Shown: positions 7,667-14,919 of the stretch, piece after piece
Layout: every line of letters begins with the position of its first letter
How positions within the stretch are numbered: the first letter of the stretch is position 1
Assembly (NCBI RefSeq): GCF_001425865.1
Contig: NZ_LMDS01000001.1
Coordinates: 761,154 to 796,919, forward strand
DNA from: Rhizobacter sp. Root404
GTDB taxonomy: Bacteria; Pseudomonadota; Gammaproteobacteria; Burkholderiales; Burkholderiaceae_C
Length of the DNA stretch: 35,766 nt
Direction of reading: 5' to 3'
Program-made: the position numbers and the translations under genes
The notes under the pieces: model-generated
The model's input: only the letters and a program-made list of their open reading frames with translations
Databases searched by the model: none
Told to the model about the DNA's origin: nothing

Positions 7667-8073
7667 TGCGCGGCCTCGACGCGCGCCTTGGTGATGGCGC
7701 CGTCGGAGCGGCCCTTCAGGTAGGCGTAGAGGTTGTCGAGGTTCTTCATCACCTCGGCGTTGCCGGAGAACGCGACCATCTGGGTGTTCGGGCGGCCGCT
7801 GGTGACCGTCTTGACGAACTCGTCCTTCGACAGCGTCTTCAGGCTGGTGATCAGCGACGGGCCGACCAGGCCTTCCTGGTTCGCGCCGTGGCAGCGGTCG
7901 CAGGCGGCGGAACGCCAGGTCTTGAATCCCTGCAGCGTGTTCGCGTCGACCTTGTAGCCGTCGACGACGGTGTAGGGCGCGGCGCCGGGTTTGGCGGACG
8001 GCGTCGCCTGGGCGACCGCGGCGATGGCCGGAACGGCGAGCAACAACGAGCAGAGGGTCTTGGAAATCTTCAT
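7663..8073 (-). CDS. xoxG: XoxG, cytochrome c electron acceptor of XoxF
   Basis: 136-aa exported mono-haem cytochrome c. Seen: a signal peptide at about 1-22, a haem-binding CDRCH at residues 58-62, and a likely axial Met99 in NTQMVAFSG. XoxG accepts electrons from the PQQ of XoxF and passes them to the respiratory chain. The length is short for the family. The ATG at 8073 is chosen over an upstream TTG (8121), which lies inside the terminator hairpin and precedes the signal peptide. No strong Shine-Dalgarno is seen. The gene is separated from xoxF by 116 bp holding an intrinsic terminator, so its expression probably depends on read-through or a weak local promoter. Confidence 0.93.
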   Translation of the reverse strand: MKISKTLCSLLLAVPAIAAVAQATPSAKPGAAPYTVVDGYKVDANTLQGFKTWRSAACDRCHGANQEGLVGPSLITSLKTLSKDEFVKTVTSGRPNTQMVAFSGNAEVMKNLDNLYAYLKGRSDGAITKARVEAAQ

Positions 8074-8097
8074 GGGATGAGTGAGAGATCGAGATTG

Positions 8098-8135
8098 AAA
8101 AAGCGGGGACGGCCTTCCCAACGAATGCCGTCCCC
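8098..8135 (-). terminator. Intrinsic terminator between xoxF and xoxG
   Basis: On the minus strand a perfect 9-bp stem (GGGGACGGC at 8135-8127 and GCCGTCCCC at 8113-8105) with a 13-nt loop is followed by GC and then five T residues (8102-8098). This is the classic Rho-independent form, in the direction of xoxF transcription and 54 bp after its stop codon. It would make xoxF mRNA far more abundant than the ten downstream genes. Confidence 0.85.
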
Positions 8136-8150
8136 CCGGTTCCCTCAGGC

Positions 8151-8168
8151 GCCGCGATCGATCGCGGC
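8151..8168. repeat. Perfect 18-bp palindrome after xoxF
   Basis: GCCGCGATCGATCGCGGC reads the same on both strands. It lies 21 bp after the xoxF stop and just before the terminator. In RNA it can fold as a 7-bp stem with a TCGA loop. It may stabilise the 3' end of the xoxF message against nucleases or be a protein site. Function is inferred only. Confidence 0.6.
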
Positions 8169-8189
8169 TGCGTTGTTATCGAGACGTGA

Positions 8190-10010
8190 TCAGTTCGGCA
8201 ACGCGAACACGGTCAGCGAGCCACCCAGTTCGGTGTACTTCGCCAGATCGCGGTAGCCGCCCACGGCACCCAGGCCATCCTGGTCTTTCTCGAGACCTGC
8301 GGCCATGCCGATGCCGGCCCAGCCGCCGATGCCCGAGAATACGCCGATGTACTGCTTGCCCTTGTGCATGTACGAGAACACGTTGCCGATGATGCCCGAC
8401 GGGGTCTTGAACTTGAAGAGCTCCTTGTTGATGTCCTTCTTGTCGACACACTTCAGGTAGCCCTCGAGCGTGCCGTAGCAGGAGATCCCGCCCGCGGTGT
8501 TGAGCGCGCCGCTCCAGACCGAGAACTTCTCGGCGTGGCTCTGCACGATTTTGCCGGTGCTGGCGTTCCAGGTGATGTAGTTGCCCATGCCGCCGTGGCT
8601 GCCCGGCGCCGGGAACATCGACAGCGTCGCGCCGACGTACGGCTGGCCCGCGGTGTACTCGACCTTGAACGGCTCGTAGTCCATGCAGACGTGGTTCGTC
8701 GGCACGTAGAAGAGCTTGGTCTCCGGATCGAACGAGGCCGGTTGCTGGTCCTTGCTGCCGAGCGCCGCCGGGCAGATGCCCTTGGTGTTGACATCAGGCC
8801 CGCCCTTGGCGGTCGAGTACTTCGCGACCACCTGCGGACGACCCGTCTTCATGTCGACGTGGGTGGCCCAGTTGACCTGCGGGTCGTACTTCTCGGCGAC
8901 GAGCAGGGCACCGGTCACGCGGTCCATCGTGTAGGCGAAGCCGTTGCGGTCGAAGTGCACCAGCGCCTTGGTCGGCTTGCCCTTGACGTCGATGTCGGCC
9001 AGGATCATCTCGTTGATGCCGTCGAAGTCCCACTCGTCGTACGGCGTCATCTGGTAGACCCACTTGGCCATGCCGGTGTCGACGTCACGCGCGAAGATGG
9101 TCATCGACCACTTGTTGTCGCCGGGGCGCTGCGCCGGGTTCCAGGTCGACGGGTTGCCGGTGCCGTAGTACATCAGGTTCAGCGCCTTGTCGTAGCTGTA
9201 CCAGCCCCAGGTCGTGCCGCCGCCGGTCTTCCACTGATCGCCCTTCCAGGTCTTCAGCGAGGAGTCGGCGCCGACCGGCGCCATCTTGCCGTCGGTCCAG
9301 GTCATCGTCTTGGCCGGGTCGATCAGCATCTCGGCGTCGGGACCGACGCTGTAGCCCTTCCAGGCCAGCTTGCCGTCGGACAGGTTGTACGCCGCGATGA
9401 AGCCGCGCACTCCCCACTCGCCACCGCTGATGCCGGTGATGACCTTGTCCTTGAAGATGTGCGGTGCGTTGGTGTTGACGGCGCCGAGCTTCGGATCGCC
9501 GTTCTTGACGCTCCAGACCACCTTGCCGGTCTTGGAATCCAGCGCCACCAGCGTGCTGTCGGCCTGCTGCAGGATGACCTTGCCCTCGGCATACGCGACG
9601 CCGCGGTTGACCGTGTCGCAGCACATCTGCGGGATCACGGCCGGGTCCTGCTTGGGCTCGTACTTCCAGACGATCTGCTGGTTGTCGAGGTTGACCGCGT
9701 ACACCTTGTTCGGGAACGGCGAGGTCATGTACATCATGCCGTCGATCACCAGCGGCGAGCCTTCGTGGCCGCGCAGCACGCCGGTCGAGAAGGTCCAGGC
9801 CACCTGCATCTTGCCGACGTTGGAGGTGTTGATCTGCTTGAGCTGCGAGTAGCGCTGGTTGTACATGTCCCCCGCCTGCATCGCCCAGTTCCCGGTGTTG
9901 GCGATGTTCTTCTCCACATCGGCGTTGGCGAGCGCCAACGCCGGTACAGCGAGCAACGCCAGCCCGAACTGGCGGACCAGTCTCGCGCTCGATTGTCGAG
10001 AAACTCTCAT
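8190..10010 (-). CDS. xoxF: Lanthanide-dependent PQQ methanol dehydrogenase XoxF
   Basis: 606-aa periplasmic quinoprotein (signal peptide about 1-29, ALANA before DVEKN) that oxidises methanol, and probably other primary alcohols, with PQQ. It has the vicinal disulfide Cys130-Cys131 (PQMCCDTV), Glu198 in GGEWG and Asn286 in GTGNPSTW as expected metal ligands, and DEWDFDG, where Asp328 is the catalytic base and Asp330 the extra aspartate that marks lanthanide-dependent XoxF (MxaF has Ala there). Propeller W-motifs recur throughout. The start at 10010 has AAGGAGA five bases upstream, a strong site, and fits the signal peptide. It is the first gene of the leftward block and faces a two-component system. 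The sequence style suggests the XoxF5 clade, which I cannot prove here. Confidence 0.97.
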   Translation of the reverse strand: MRVSRQSSARLVRQFGLALLAVPALALANADVEKNIANTGNWAMQAGDMYNQRYSQLKQINTSNVGKMQVAWTFSTGVLRGHEGSPLVIDGMMYMTSPFPNKVYAVNLDNQQIVWKYEPKQDPAVIPQMCCDTVNRGVAYAEGKVILQQADSTLVALDSKTGKVVWSVKNGDPKLGAVNTNAPHIFKDKVITGISGGEWGVRGFIAAYNLSDGKLAWKGYSVGPDAEMLIDPAKTMTWTDGKMAPVGADSSLKTWKGDQWKTGGGTTWGWYSYDKALNLMYYGTGNPSTWNPAQRPGDNKWSMTIFARDVDTGMAKWVYQMTPYDEWDFDGINEMILADIDVKGKPTKALVHFDRNGFAYTMDRVTGALLVAEKYDPQVNWATHVDMKTGRPQVVAKYSTAKGGPDVNTKGICPAALGSKDQQPASFDPETKLFYVPTNHVCMDYEPFKVEYTAGQPYVGATLSMFPAPGSHGGMGNYITWNASTGKIVQSHAEKFSVWSGALNTAGGISCYGTLEGYLKCVDKKDINKELFKFKTPSGIIGNVFSYMHKGKQYIGVFSGIGGWAGIGMAAGLEKDQDGLGAVGGYRDLAKYTELGGSLTVFALPN

Positions 10011-10042
10011 TGATGTCTCCTTGCTTTTAAGGTGGTCTGTGG

Positions 10043-10104
10043 TGTTGCGAAGGTCGCCACCGGATCCCCTCGCGTGCTGTCGCAACAGGCCCTCGTCCGC
10101 AACA
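10043..10104. repeat. Three TGTTGCG heptamers in the xoxF leader
   Basis: Two copies read on the minus strand (10104-10098 and 10087-10081, 17 bp apart) and one on the plus strand (10043-10049). The plus copy and the nearest minus copy form an 8-bp perfect inverted repeat, TGTTGCGA/TCGCAACA, with a 29-bp spacer. They lie 33-94 bp upstream of the xoxF start, where an activator site or leader hairpin could act. Function is unknown. Confidence 0.4.
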
Positions 10105-10384
10105 TCCATGCCCATCCGGAAACGCGGGCCAACGCCTCGCTGCGGACATCGAAGCACCCCCCTTCGCGCGGCCTTTCAAGGCCGACAACCTTGGTGAAAA
10201 CCCTTTCTTTTTCGACTTGAAAATCGGTGAGCGGCAACTCTTTCCGGCGCGAAAAGTGGGACCGCTCGGGCGTGGCGTTGCGCGCCTCGGGGAAATCCCT
10301 CGCGCGTGGCATGGTCGCGGCGGTCGCACATCGCGTCGAGCGTGTCGTCAGCCTGAAGTCGGCGCAACGCTTCAACTCACTTTT

Positions 10385-10416
10385 GGCGCAGAGTGTTCCA
10401 CTCGCCGAGAGTGGGC
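10385..10416 (+). promoter_or_regulatory. Operator-like repeat shared with the mxaR promoter region
   Basis: GGCGCAGAGTGTTCCAC (10385-10401) matches GGCGCAGAGTGTCCCGC at 14868-14884 in 15 of 17 positions. The copy here contains a perfect inverted repeat, GAGTG-TTC-CACTC (10391-10403), and a second GAGTG-type half-site at 10409-10416, 18 bp downstream. It lies 125-156 bp before the kinase start and about 375 bp upstream of xoxF. It may bind the NarL-type regulator at 11560-12204 (inference). Confidence 0.5.
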
Positions 10417-10540
10417 GCGCCGCGCAGCCACGATGCGAACGTGCCGGCGAGCGCAGACGGCGCAGAAGTTGCTGTACCGTCCGCGCTGCACCCACCCAGA
10501 CGCGCGTCGAGCGACGCGCGCTCGCGGACCCGACGACCCC

Positions 10541-11563
10541 ATGCTGCGAACCTCCGATCTGACTGCGCGCGATGCGCCCGCCGGCCGCGGCGGACGGGCG
10601 TCGCGCTGGCGTCGCGACGTGGCGCTGGTCGCGGCGCTCACCCTCGTCAGTTACCTGCTGGCCTCGGCCTTCGAACTGCAGGAGGCGCTGGGGCGCGCGC
10701 TGGCGCGCTTCGAGCGCTGGCAGGTCGACGAACTGCCGTTCGCGCTGCTGGTGCTGGCCGGCGGGCTGGTCTGGTACGCGTTCCGGCGGCGCCGCGAGAG
10801 CGTGGTCCAGCTCGCCCTGCGCGAGCAGGCCGAGGCGCGCGTCGCCGAGCTGCTCGCGCGCAACCGCGAGCTGGCGCAGCAACTGATCGCGCTGCAGGAG
10901 AGCGAGCGCCTGGCGCTGGCGCGCGAGCTGCACGACGAGTTCGCGCAGGGCTGCAGCGCGGTGCGGGTCGAGACCGCCTACCTGCTGCATTGCGCTGCCG
11001 ACGACCACGCGGGCCTGTGCGCCAGTGCGCAGCGTGCCGACGCGGCGGCCCAGTCGCTGTACCGGCTCGTGCGCGACATGCTGCGCCGGCTGCGCCCCGC
11101 CGATCTCGACGCACTCGGCCTGGCGGCCGCGCTGGAGGCCCTGTGCGAGGGCTGGCGGCAGCGCACCGGCATCGCCTGCGATCTCGACACGGGGCGCGCG
11201 CCCGAGGCCGTGCTGCAGGGGCTGGACGATGCGACGACGATCGCGATCTATCGCATCACCCAGGAGGCGCTGACCAATGTCGCGCGCCACGCCGACGCGA
11301 CGCGCGTCCGGGTCATGCTGGCGGTCGTCGCGGCGCCGGCCCGCGGCCTCGAACTCGAGATCCAGGACGACGGCCACGGCATGGACACGCGCGTGGCCCG
11401 GCGCGGCCTGGGGTTGCTGGGCGCGACCGAGCGCGCCGCGATGATCGGCGGCAGCTTCGAGATCGGCAGCGCGCCCGGCGCCGGTGTGCGGCTCGTGTTG
11501 CGCGCGCCGCTCCCGGCGGCGCGCGCCGGGGCCGTGTCGCCGGTCGCGGCGGTGGCGGCATGA
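10541..11563 (+). CDS. Two-component sensor histidine kinase, NarX/DesK type
   Basis: 340-aa inner-membrane kinase. Two transmembrane segments (about 27-45 and 66-81) flank a short loop of about 20 residues, so there is no sizeable sensor domain. A coiled-coil linker leads to a HisKA_3 dimerisation domain with the phospho-accepting His131 in ARELHDEFAQG. The HATPase domain shows ALTNVARHADA (N box, about 243-253), DDGHGMD (276-282) and GLGLLGATERA (289-299). The ATG at 10541 is chosen because the upstream open frame is Arg-rich out-of-gene sequence. It is divergent from xoxF and overlaps the regulator, so it probably controls the PQQ dehydrogenase genes. The signal sensed (substrate, formaldehyde, lanthanide or membrane state) is unknown. 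Confidence 0.92.
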   Translation: MLRTSDLTARDAPAGRGGRASRWRRDVALVAALTLVSYLLASAFELQEALGRALARFERWQVDELPFALLVLAGGLVWYAFRRRRESVVQLALREQAEARVAELLARNRELAQQLIALQESERLALARELHDEFAQGCSAVRVETAYLLHCAADDHAGLCASAQRADAAAQSLYRLVRDMLRRLRPADLDALGLAAALEALCEGWRQRTGIACDLDTGRAPEAVLQGLDDATTIAIYRITQEALTNVARHADATRVRVMLAVVAAPARGLELEIQDDGHGMDTRVARRGLGLLGATERAAMIGGSFEIGSAPGAGVRLVLRAPLPAARAGAVSPVAAVAA

Positions 11564-12204
11564 TCCGCGTGCTGCTGGCCGACGATCACCCGGTGGTCCG
11601 CACCGGCTATCGGCGCCTGCTCGAGCAGGCCGGTGACGTGCAGGTGGTGGCCGAGGCCAGCGACGGCGATGCGGCCTACGCCGCGTTCATCGCGGCGCCG
11701 CCCGATGTGCTGGTGACCGACCTGTCGATGCCCGGGGGCGGCGGCATGGAGCTGATCCGCCGCGTGCTGTTGCGTGCGGCGGCCGCGCGCGTGCTGGTGT
11801 TCAGCATGCACGACAGCCCGCTGCTGGTCCGGCGCGCGCTCGAGGCCGGCGCGCGCGGCTTCCTCACCAAGGCGAGCGCGCCGGACGGCCTGGTCGTCGC
11901 GATCCGCGCGCTGCATGCCGGCCAGCGCTACCTCGGCCCGGAGCTGCCGGCCGCGCTGCTGCAGCCGCGCGAACCGCAGCCCGAGACCGAGCGGCTGGCC
12001 ACGCTGAGCGCGCGCGAGTTCGAGATCTTCAAATTGCTCGCGCAAGGGCACAGCTCCGCCGAGTGCGCGCAGGTGCTGCGGCTGAGTCCGAAGACCGTGG
12101 CCAACCACCAGACGCTGATCAAGGAGAAGCTGGGCGTCGTCACCTCCGCAGCGCTCGCGCACCTGGCGCTGCGGCACCGCGTGATCGACGCCGCCGGTGC
12201 CTGA
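11560..12204 (+). CDS. NarL/LuxR-family response regulator
   Basis: 214-aa regulator with a receiver domain (acidic pair Asp8-Asp9, phospho-acceptor Asp54 in VTDLSMP, Lys104 in FLTKAS) and a C-terminal LuxR-type helix-turn-helix (LSAREFEIFKLLAQGHSSAECAQVL begins it; LSPKTVANHQTLIKEKL is the recognition part). The start overlaps the kinase stop (ATGA), giving equal coupled synthesis. NarL-type regulators such as AgmR/ErbR and PedR1 control PQQ alcohol dehydrogenases in pseudomonads, so xoxF and the mxa operon are the likely targets. Tandem GAGTG-type half-sites upstream of both are candidate binding sites (inference). Confidence 0.94.
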   Translation: MIRVLLADDHPVVRTGYRRLLEQAGDVQVVAEASDGDAAYAAFIAAPPDVLVTDLSMPGGGGMELIRRVLLRAAAARVLVFSMHDSPLLVRRALEAGARGFLTKASAPDGLVVAIRALHAGQRYLGPELPAALLQPREPQPETERLATLSAREFEIFKLLAQGHSSAECAQVLRLSPKTVANHQTLIKEKLGVVTSAALAHLALRHRVIDAAGA

Positions 12205-12293
12205 CCGGTGCGTCGTCGGGAAGTTTTCCCTGGGCCGTCCGCGCCGCCGCCGGTAGGGTGGCGACCACGTTGGACAGCAGCACGGAGACACCC

Positions 12294-14786
12294 TTGAGAA
12301 GAATCGCTGCCGCGGCCCTGGCCGCCCTCGCGCCCGCCGCTTTCGCGCAGGGCGCGCCGGTCGCCACACTGCCGAGGGCCGAGGTCGTGGGCACCACGCC
12401 GGTCGCGGGCATCGGCCTGCCCAAGGACCAGATCCCGGCGAATGTGCAGACCGCCAGATCGGCCGACATGGACCGCAGTCACGCGCTCGACCTGAGCGAC
12501 TTCATGAGCCGCCGGCTCGGCGGCGTGCATGTCAACGAGGTCCAGAACAACCCGTTCCAGCCCGATGTCAATTTCCGCGGGTTCACCGCGTCGCCCTTGC
12601 TCGGCACGCCGCAGGGCCTGTCGGTCTACGTCGACGGCGTGCGCATGAACCAGCCGTTCGGCGACGTGGTCAGCTGGGATCTGATCCCGCGCGGCGCGAT
12701 CGCCAGCATCACGCTGATGCCGGGCTCGAACCCGCTGTTCGGCCTGAACACGCTCGGCGGCGCGTTGTCGGTCGCGACCAAGGATGGGCTCACCTATCCG
12801 GGGTCGTCGGTGCAGGTGTCGGCCGGCTCGCATGGGCGGGTCGCGCTGGAATTCGAGAGCGGCGGCAGCCGTGCCGACGGGCTGGACTGGTACGTCAACG
12901 GCAACCGCTTCCACGAGCGCGGCTGGCGCCAGGCCTCGCCCACCGACGTGAGCCAGTTGTTCGCCAAGGTCGGGTTCAAGTCGGCCGACACCCGGCTCGC
13001 GTTGTCGGCCGCGCTCGCCGACAACACGCTGATCGGCAACGGCATGCAGGAGCAGCGCCTGTTGGCGGCGGACCGCGCGAGCGTCTACACCTCGCCCGAC
13101 CGCACTGCCAACCGCTCGGCGATGCTGAACCTCGAAGCCCGCCACAGCCTGGACAACGCGTTCAGCCTCTCGGGCAACGCGTACTACCGCCGCATCCGGA
13201 CCTCGACGCTGAACGGCGACGTCAACGACGAGGCGCTCGGCCAGGCGATTTACCAGCCGAACGCCAACGAGCAGGCGGCGTTGACCGGCGCGGGCTACAG
13301 CGGCTTCCCGACCAGCGGCGCCGATGCCGGCAACACGCCGTTCCCGACCTGGCGCTGCATCGCCAACGCGCTGCTCAACGACGAGCCGGCCGAGCTGTGC
13401 AACGCCGTGTTGAACACCACCCGCACCCGGCAGGCGAACTACGGCGTGGCGGGCCAGCTGAACTGGGACGGCATGCTCGCCGGGCGCAGCCACGTCGTCG
13501 TCATCGGCGCCGCGCTCGACATCAGCCGGGTCGCGTTCACGCAGGGCTCGGAGCTGGGATTCCTGAATCCCGATCGCAGCGTGAGCGGCGTCGGCGCGTT
13601 CGGCGACGGCGTCAGTGGTGGCAGCATCGACGGCGAGCCGTACGACACCCGCGTCGACCTGAGCGCGCGCACGCGAACCTGGAGCGTGTTCGCGACCGAC
13701 ACGCTGGCGCTGAACGACCAGACCCACCTGACGCTGTCCGGCCGCTACAACCGCACCGCCGTGACGAACCGCGACGCCATCCTCCCCGGCGGCGGGCCGG
13801 GCTCTCTGGACGGCGATCATGTGTTCGGTCGCTTCAACCCGGCGATTGGGCTGACCTGGTCGCCGAGCAATCTGATCGGCGGCTACCTCGGGTACAACAT
13901 CGGCAGCCGGGCGCCGTCGGCGATCGAGCTGGGCTGCGCCGACCCGGCCAACCCGTGCAAGCTGCCGAACTCGTTCGCCGGCGACCCGCCGCTGAAGCAG
14001 GTCGTCACCCGCACGCTCGAGGCCGGCCTGCGCGGCGGCGTGGCGGAGCAGTTCACCTGGAACCTCGGCGTGTTCCGCGCCGACAACCGCGACGACATCC
14101 TGTTCGTCGCCGACAACCAGGCCGGCTTCGGCTACTTCAAGAACTTCGGCAAGACACGGCGTCAGGGGCTGGAGGCGGGCGCAAGCGTGCGCGCCGCGGC
14201 GGGGCTGAACATCGGCTTCAACTACACCTATCTCGACGCCACCTACCGCAGCGCCGAAACCGTCGACGGCTCGGCCAACAGCAGCAACGACGCGGCGGCG
14301 GCCGGCTTCCCCGGTCACGAGGGAACGATCGCCATCGAGCCCGGCAACCGCATCCCGCTGATCCCGCGCCAGATCCTGAAGCTGTTCGCGGACTACCAGC
14401 CGAGCCCGGCGTGGACCCTGGGCGCGGACCTGTCGGCCGTCGGCAGCTCGTTCGCGCGCGGCAACGAAAACAACCGGCACCAGCCCGACGGCGTCTACTA
14501 CCTCGGCAACGGACGCAACCCGGGCTACGCGGTGCTGAACCTGAGCGTCGACTACCGACCCACGCCCCGATGGAGCGTGTTCGTCCAGGTCAACAACGTG
14601 TTCGACCGCCATTACGCGAGCGCGGCGCAGCTGGGCGCGACGGCGTTCGACGCGAACGGCAACTTCCGCGCGCGCCCGCTGCCGGCCGACGCCAACGGCG
14701 ACTGGCCGCTGCTGAACAGCACGTTCTATGCGCCCGGCGCGCCGCGCAGCGTCCGGGTCGGGGTGAAGTACGCCTTCGGCGGCTGA
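12294..14786 (+). CDS. TonB-dependent outer-membrane receptor, candidate metal-chelate importer
   Basis: 830-aa outer-membrane receptor. The start is TTG at 12294, with GGAG 6 bases upstream and a signal peptide following at once (RRIAAAALAALAPAAFAQG); no ATG fits. After a TonB-box-like RAEVVGTTP (28-36) comes the plug domain (about 45-165, with VYVDGVRMNQPFG and NPLFGLNTLGGALSV). A 22-strand-type barrel follows, ending VGVKYAFGG. Two extracellular-loop-like cysteine pairs are seen, CIANALLNDEPAELC and CADPANPC. The family takes up siderophores, cobalamin and other chelates using TonB energy. Its place between the xoxF regulator and the mxa operon makes a lanthanide-chelate receptor plausible, by analogy with receptors linked to xoxF in other methylotrophs. 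This is inference; the ligand cannot be read from sequence. Confidence 0.93.
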   Translation: MRRIAAAALAALAPAAFAQGAPVATLPRAEVVGTTPVAGIGLPKDQIPANVQTARSADMDRSHALDLSDFMSRRLGGVHVNEVQNNPFQPDVNFRGFTASPLLGTPQGLSVYVDGVRMNQPFGDVVSWDLIPRGAIASITLMPGSNPLFGLNTLGGALSVATKDGLTYPGSSVQVSAGSHGRVALEFESGGSRADGLDWYVNGNRFHERGWRQASPTDVSQLFAKVGFKSADTRLALSAALADNTLIGNGMQEQRLLAADRASVYTSPDRTANRSAMLNLEARHSLDNAFSLSGNAYYRRIRTSTLNGDVNDEALGQAIYQPNANEQAALTGAGYSGFPTSGADAGNTPFPTWRCIANALLNDEPAELCNAVLNTTRTRQANYGVAGQLNWDGMLAGRSHVVVIGAALDISRVAFTQGSELGFLNPDRSVSGVGAFGDGVSGGSIDGEPYDTRVDLSARTRTWSVFATDTLALNDQTHLTLSGRYNRTAVTNRDAILPGGGPGSLDGDHVFGRFNPAIGLTWSPSNLIGGYLGYNIGSRAPSAIELGCADPANPCKLPNSFAGDPPLKQVVTRTLEAGLRGGVAEQFTWNLGVFRADNRDDILFVADNQAGFGYFKNFGKTRRQGLEAGASVRAAAGLNIGFNYTYLDATYRSAETVDGSANSSNDAAAAGFPGHEGTIAIEPGNRIPLIPRQILKLFADYQPSPAWTLGADLSAVGSSFARGNENNRHQPDGVYYLGNGRNPGYAVLNLSVDYRPTPRWSVFVQVNNVFDRHYASAAQLGATAFDANGNFRARPLPADANGDWPLLNSTFYAPGAPRSVRVGVKYAFGG

Positions 14787-14852
14787 GCCGGGCAGCCGAC
14801 CATTCGGCGTGCGTCTTGCTTGACGGGCCAGGCGCTCGCCCGGACGCGCTGC

Positions 14853-14884
14853 GGGTGTTCCACGGGCGGCGCAGAGTGTCCCGC
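14853..14884 (+). promoter_or_regulatory. Operator-like element upstream of mxaR
   Basis: GGCGCAGAGTGTCCCGC (14868-14884) nearly repeats the element at 10385-10401. GTGTTCCAC at 14855-14863 is an exact 9-mer also found at 10393-10401. Half-sites GGGTGTTCC (14853) and GAGTGTCCC (14874) are 21 bp apart, two helical turns. The element ends 33 bp before the mxaR start, close to where a promoter should be. Confidence 0.5.
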
Positions 14885-14890
14885 AGAAGG

Positions 14891-14919
14891 CATGCGGGTT
14901 TCAACCGAGCTCCCGCATG
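14891..14919 (+). promoter_or_regulatory. Hairpin enclosing the mxaR start codon
   Basis: CATGCGGG (14891-14898) and CCCGCATG (14912-14919) form a perfect 8-bp stem around a 13-nt loop. The mxaR start ATG (14917-14919) is the end of the 3' arm. In mRNA the hairpin would hide the start codon of the first gene of the operon. The purine-rich AGAAGG at 14885-14890 lies just 5' of the stem, too far (26 nt) from the ATG for normal use unless the structure changes. Confidence 0.45.

Larger units (their letters stand above)
10011..10540. promoter_or_regulatory. Divergent regulatory region between xoxF and the two-component system
   Basis: This 530-bp stretch has no convincing gene. It must hold the xoxF promoter (leftward) and probably the kinase promoter (rightward). 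Structures seen are three TGTTGCG heptamers near xoxF (10043-10104), a 14-bp inverted repeat GGCCTTTCAAGGCC (10170-10183), an AT-richer patch at 10190-10225 that stands out from the GC-rich background, and the operator-like repeat at 10385-10416. I could not place a convincing -35/-10 pair on either strand. Confidence 0.7.

Noticed and set aside
10170..10183. GGCCTTTCAAGGCC as a definite operator
   Set aside because: A single short inverted repeat in GC-rich DNA with no second copy seen; kept only as a note in the regulatory region.
11928..14612. 894-codon open frame on the minus strand opposite the TonB receptor
   Set aside because: No recognisable domain, no start signals, and the plus strand encodes a complete receptor with signal peptide and plug.
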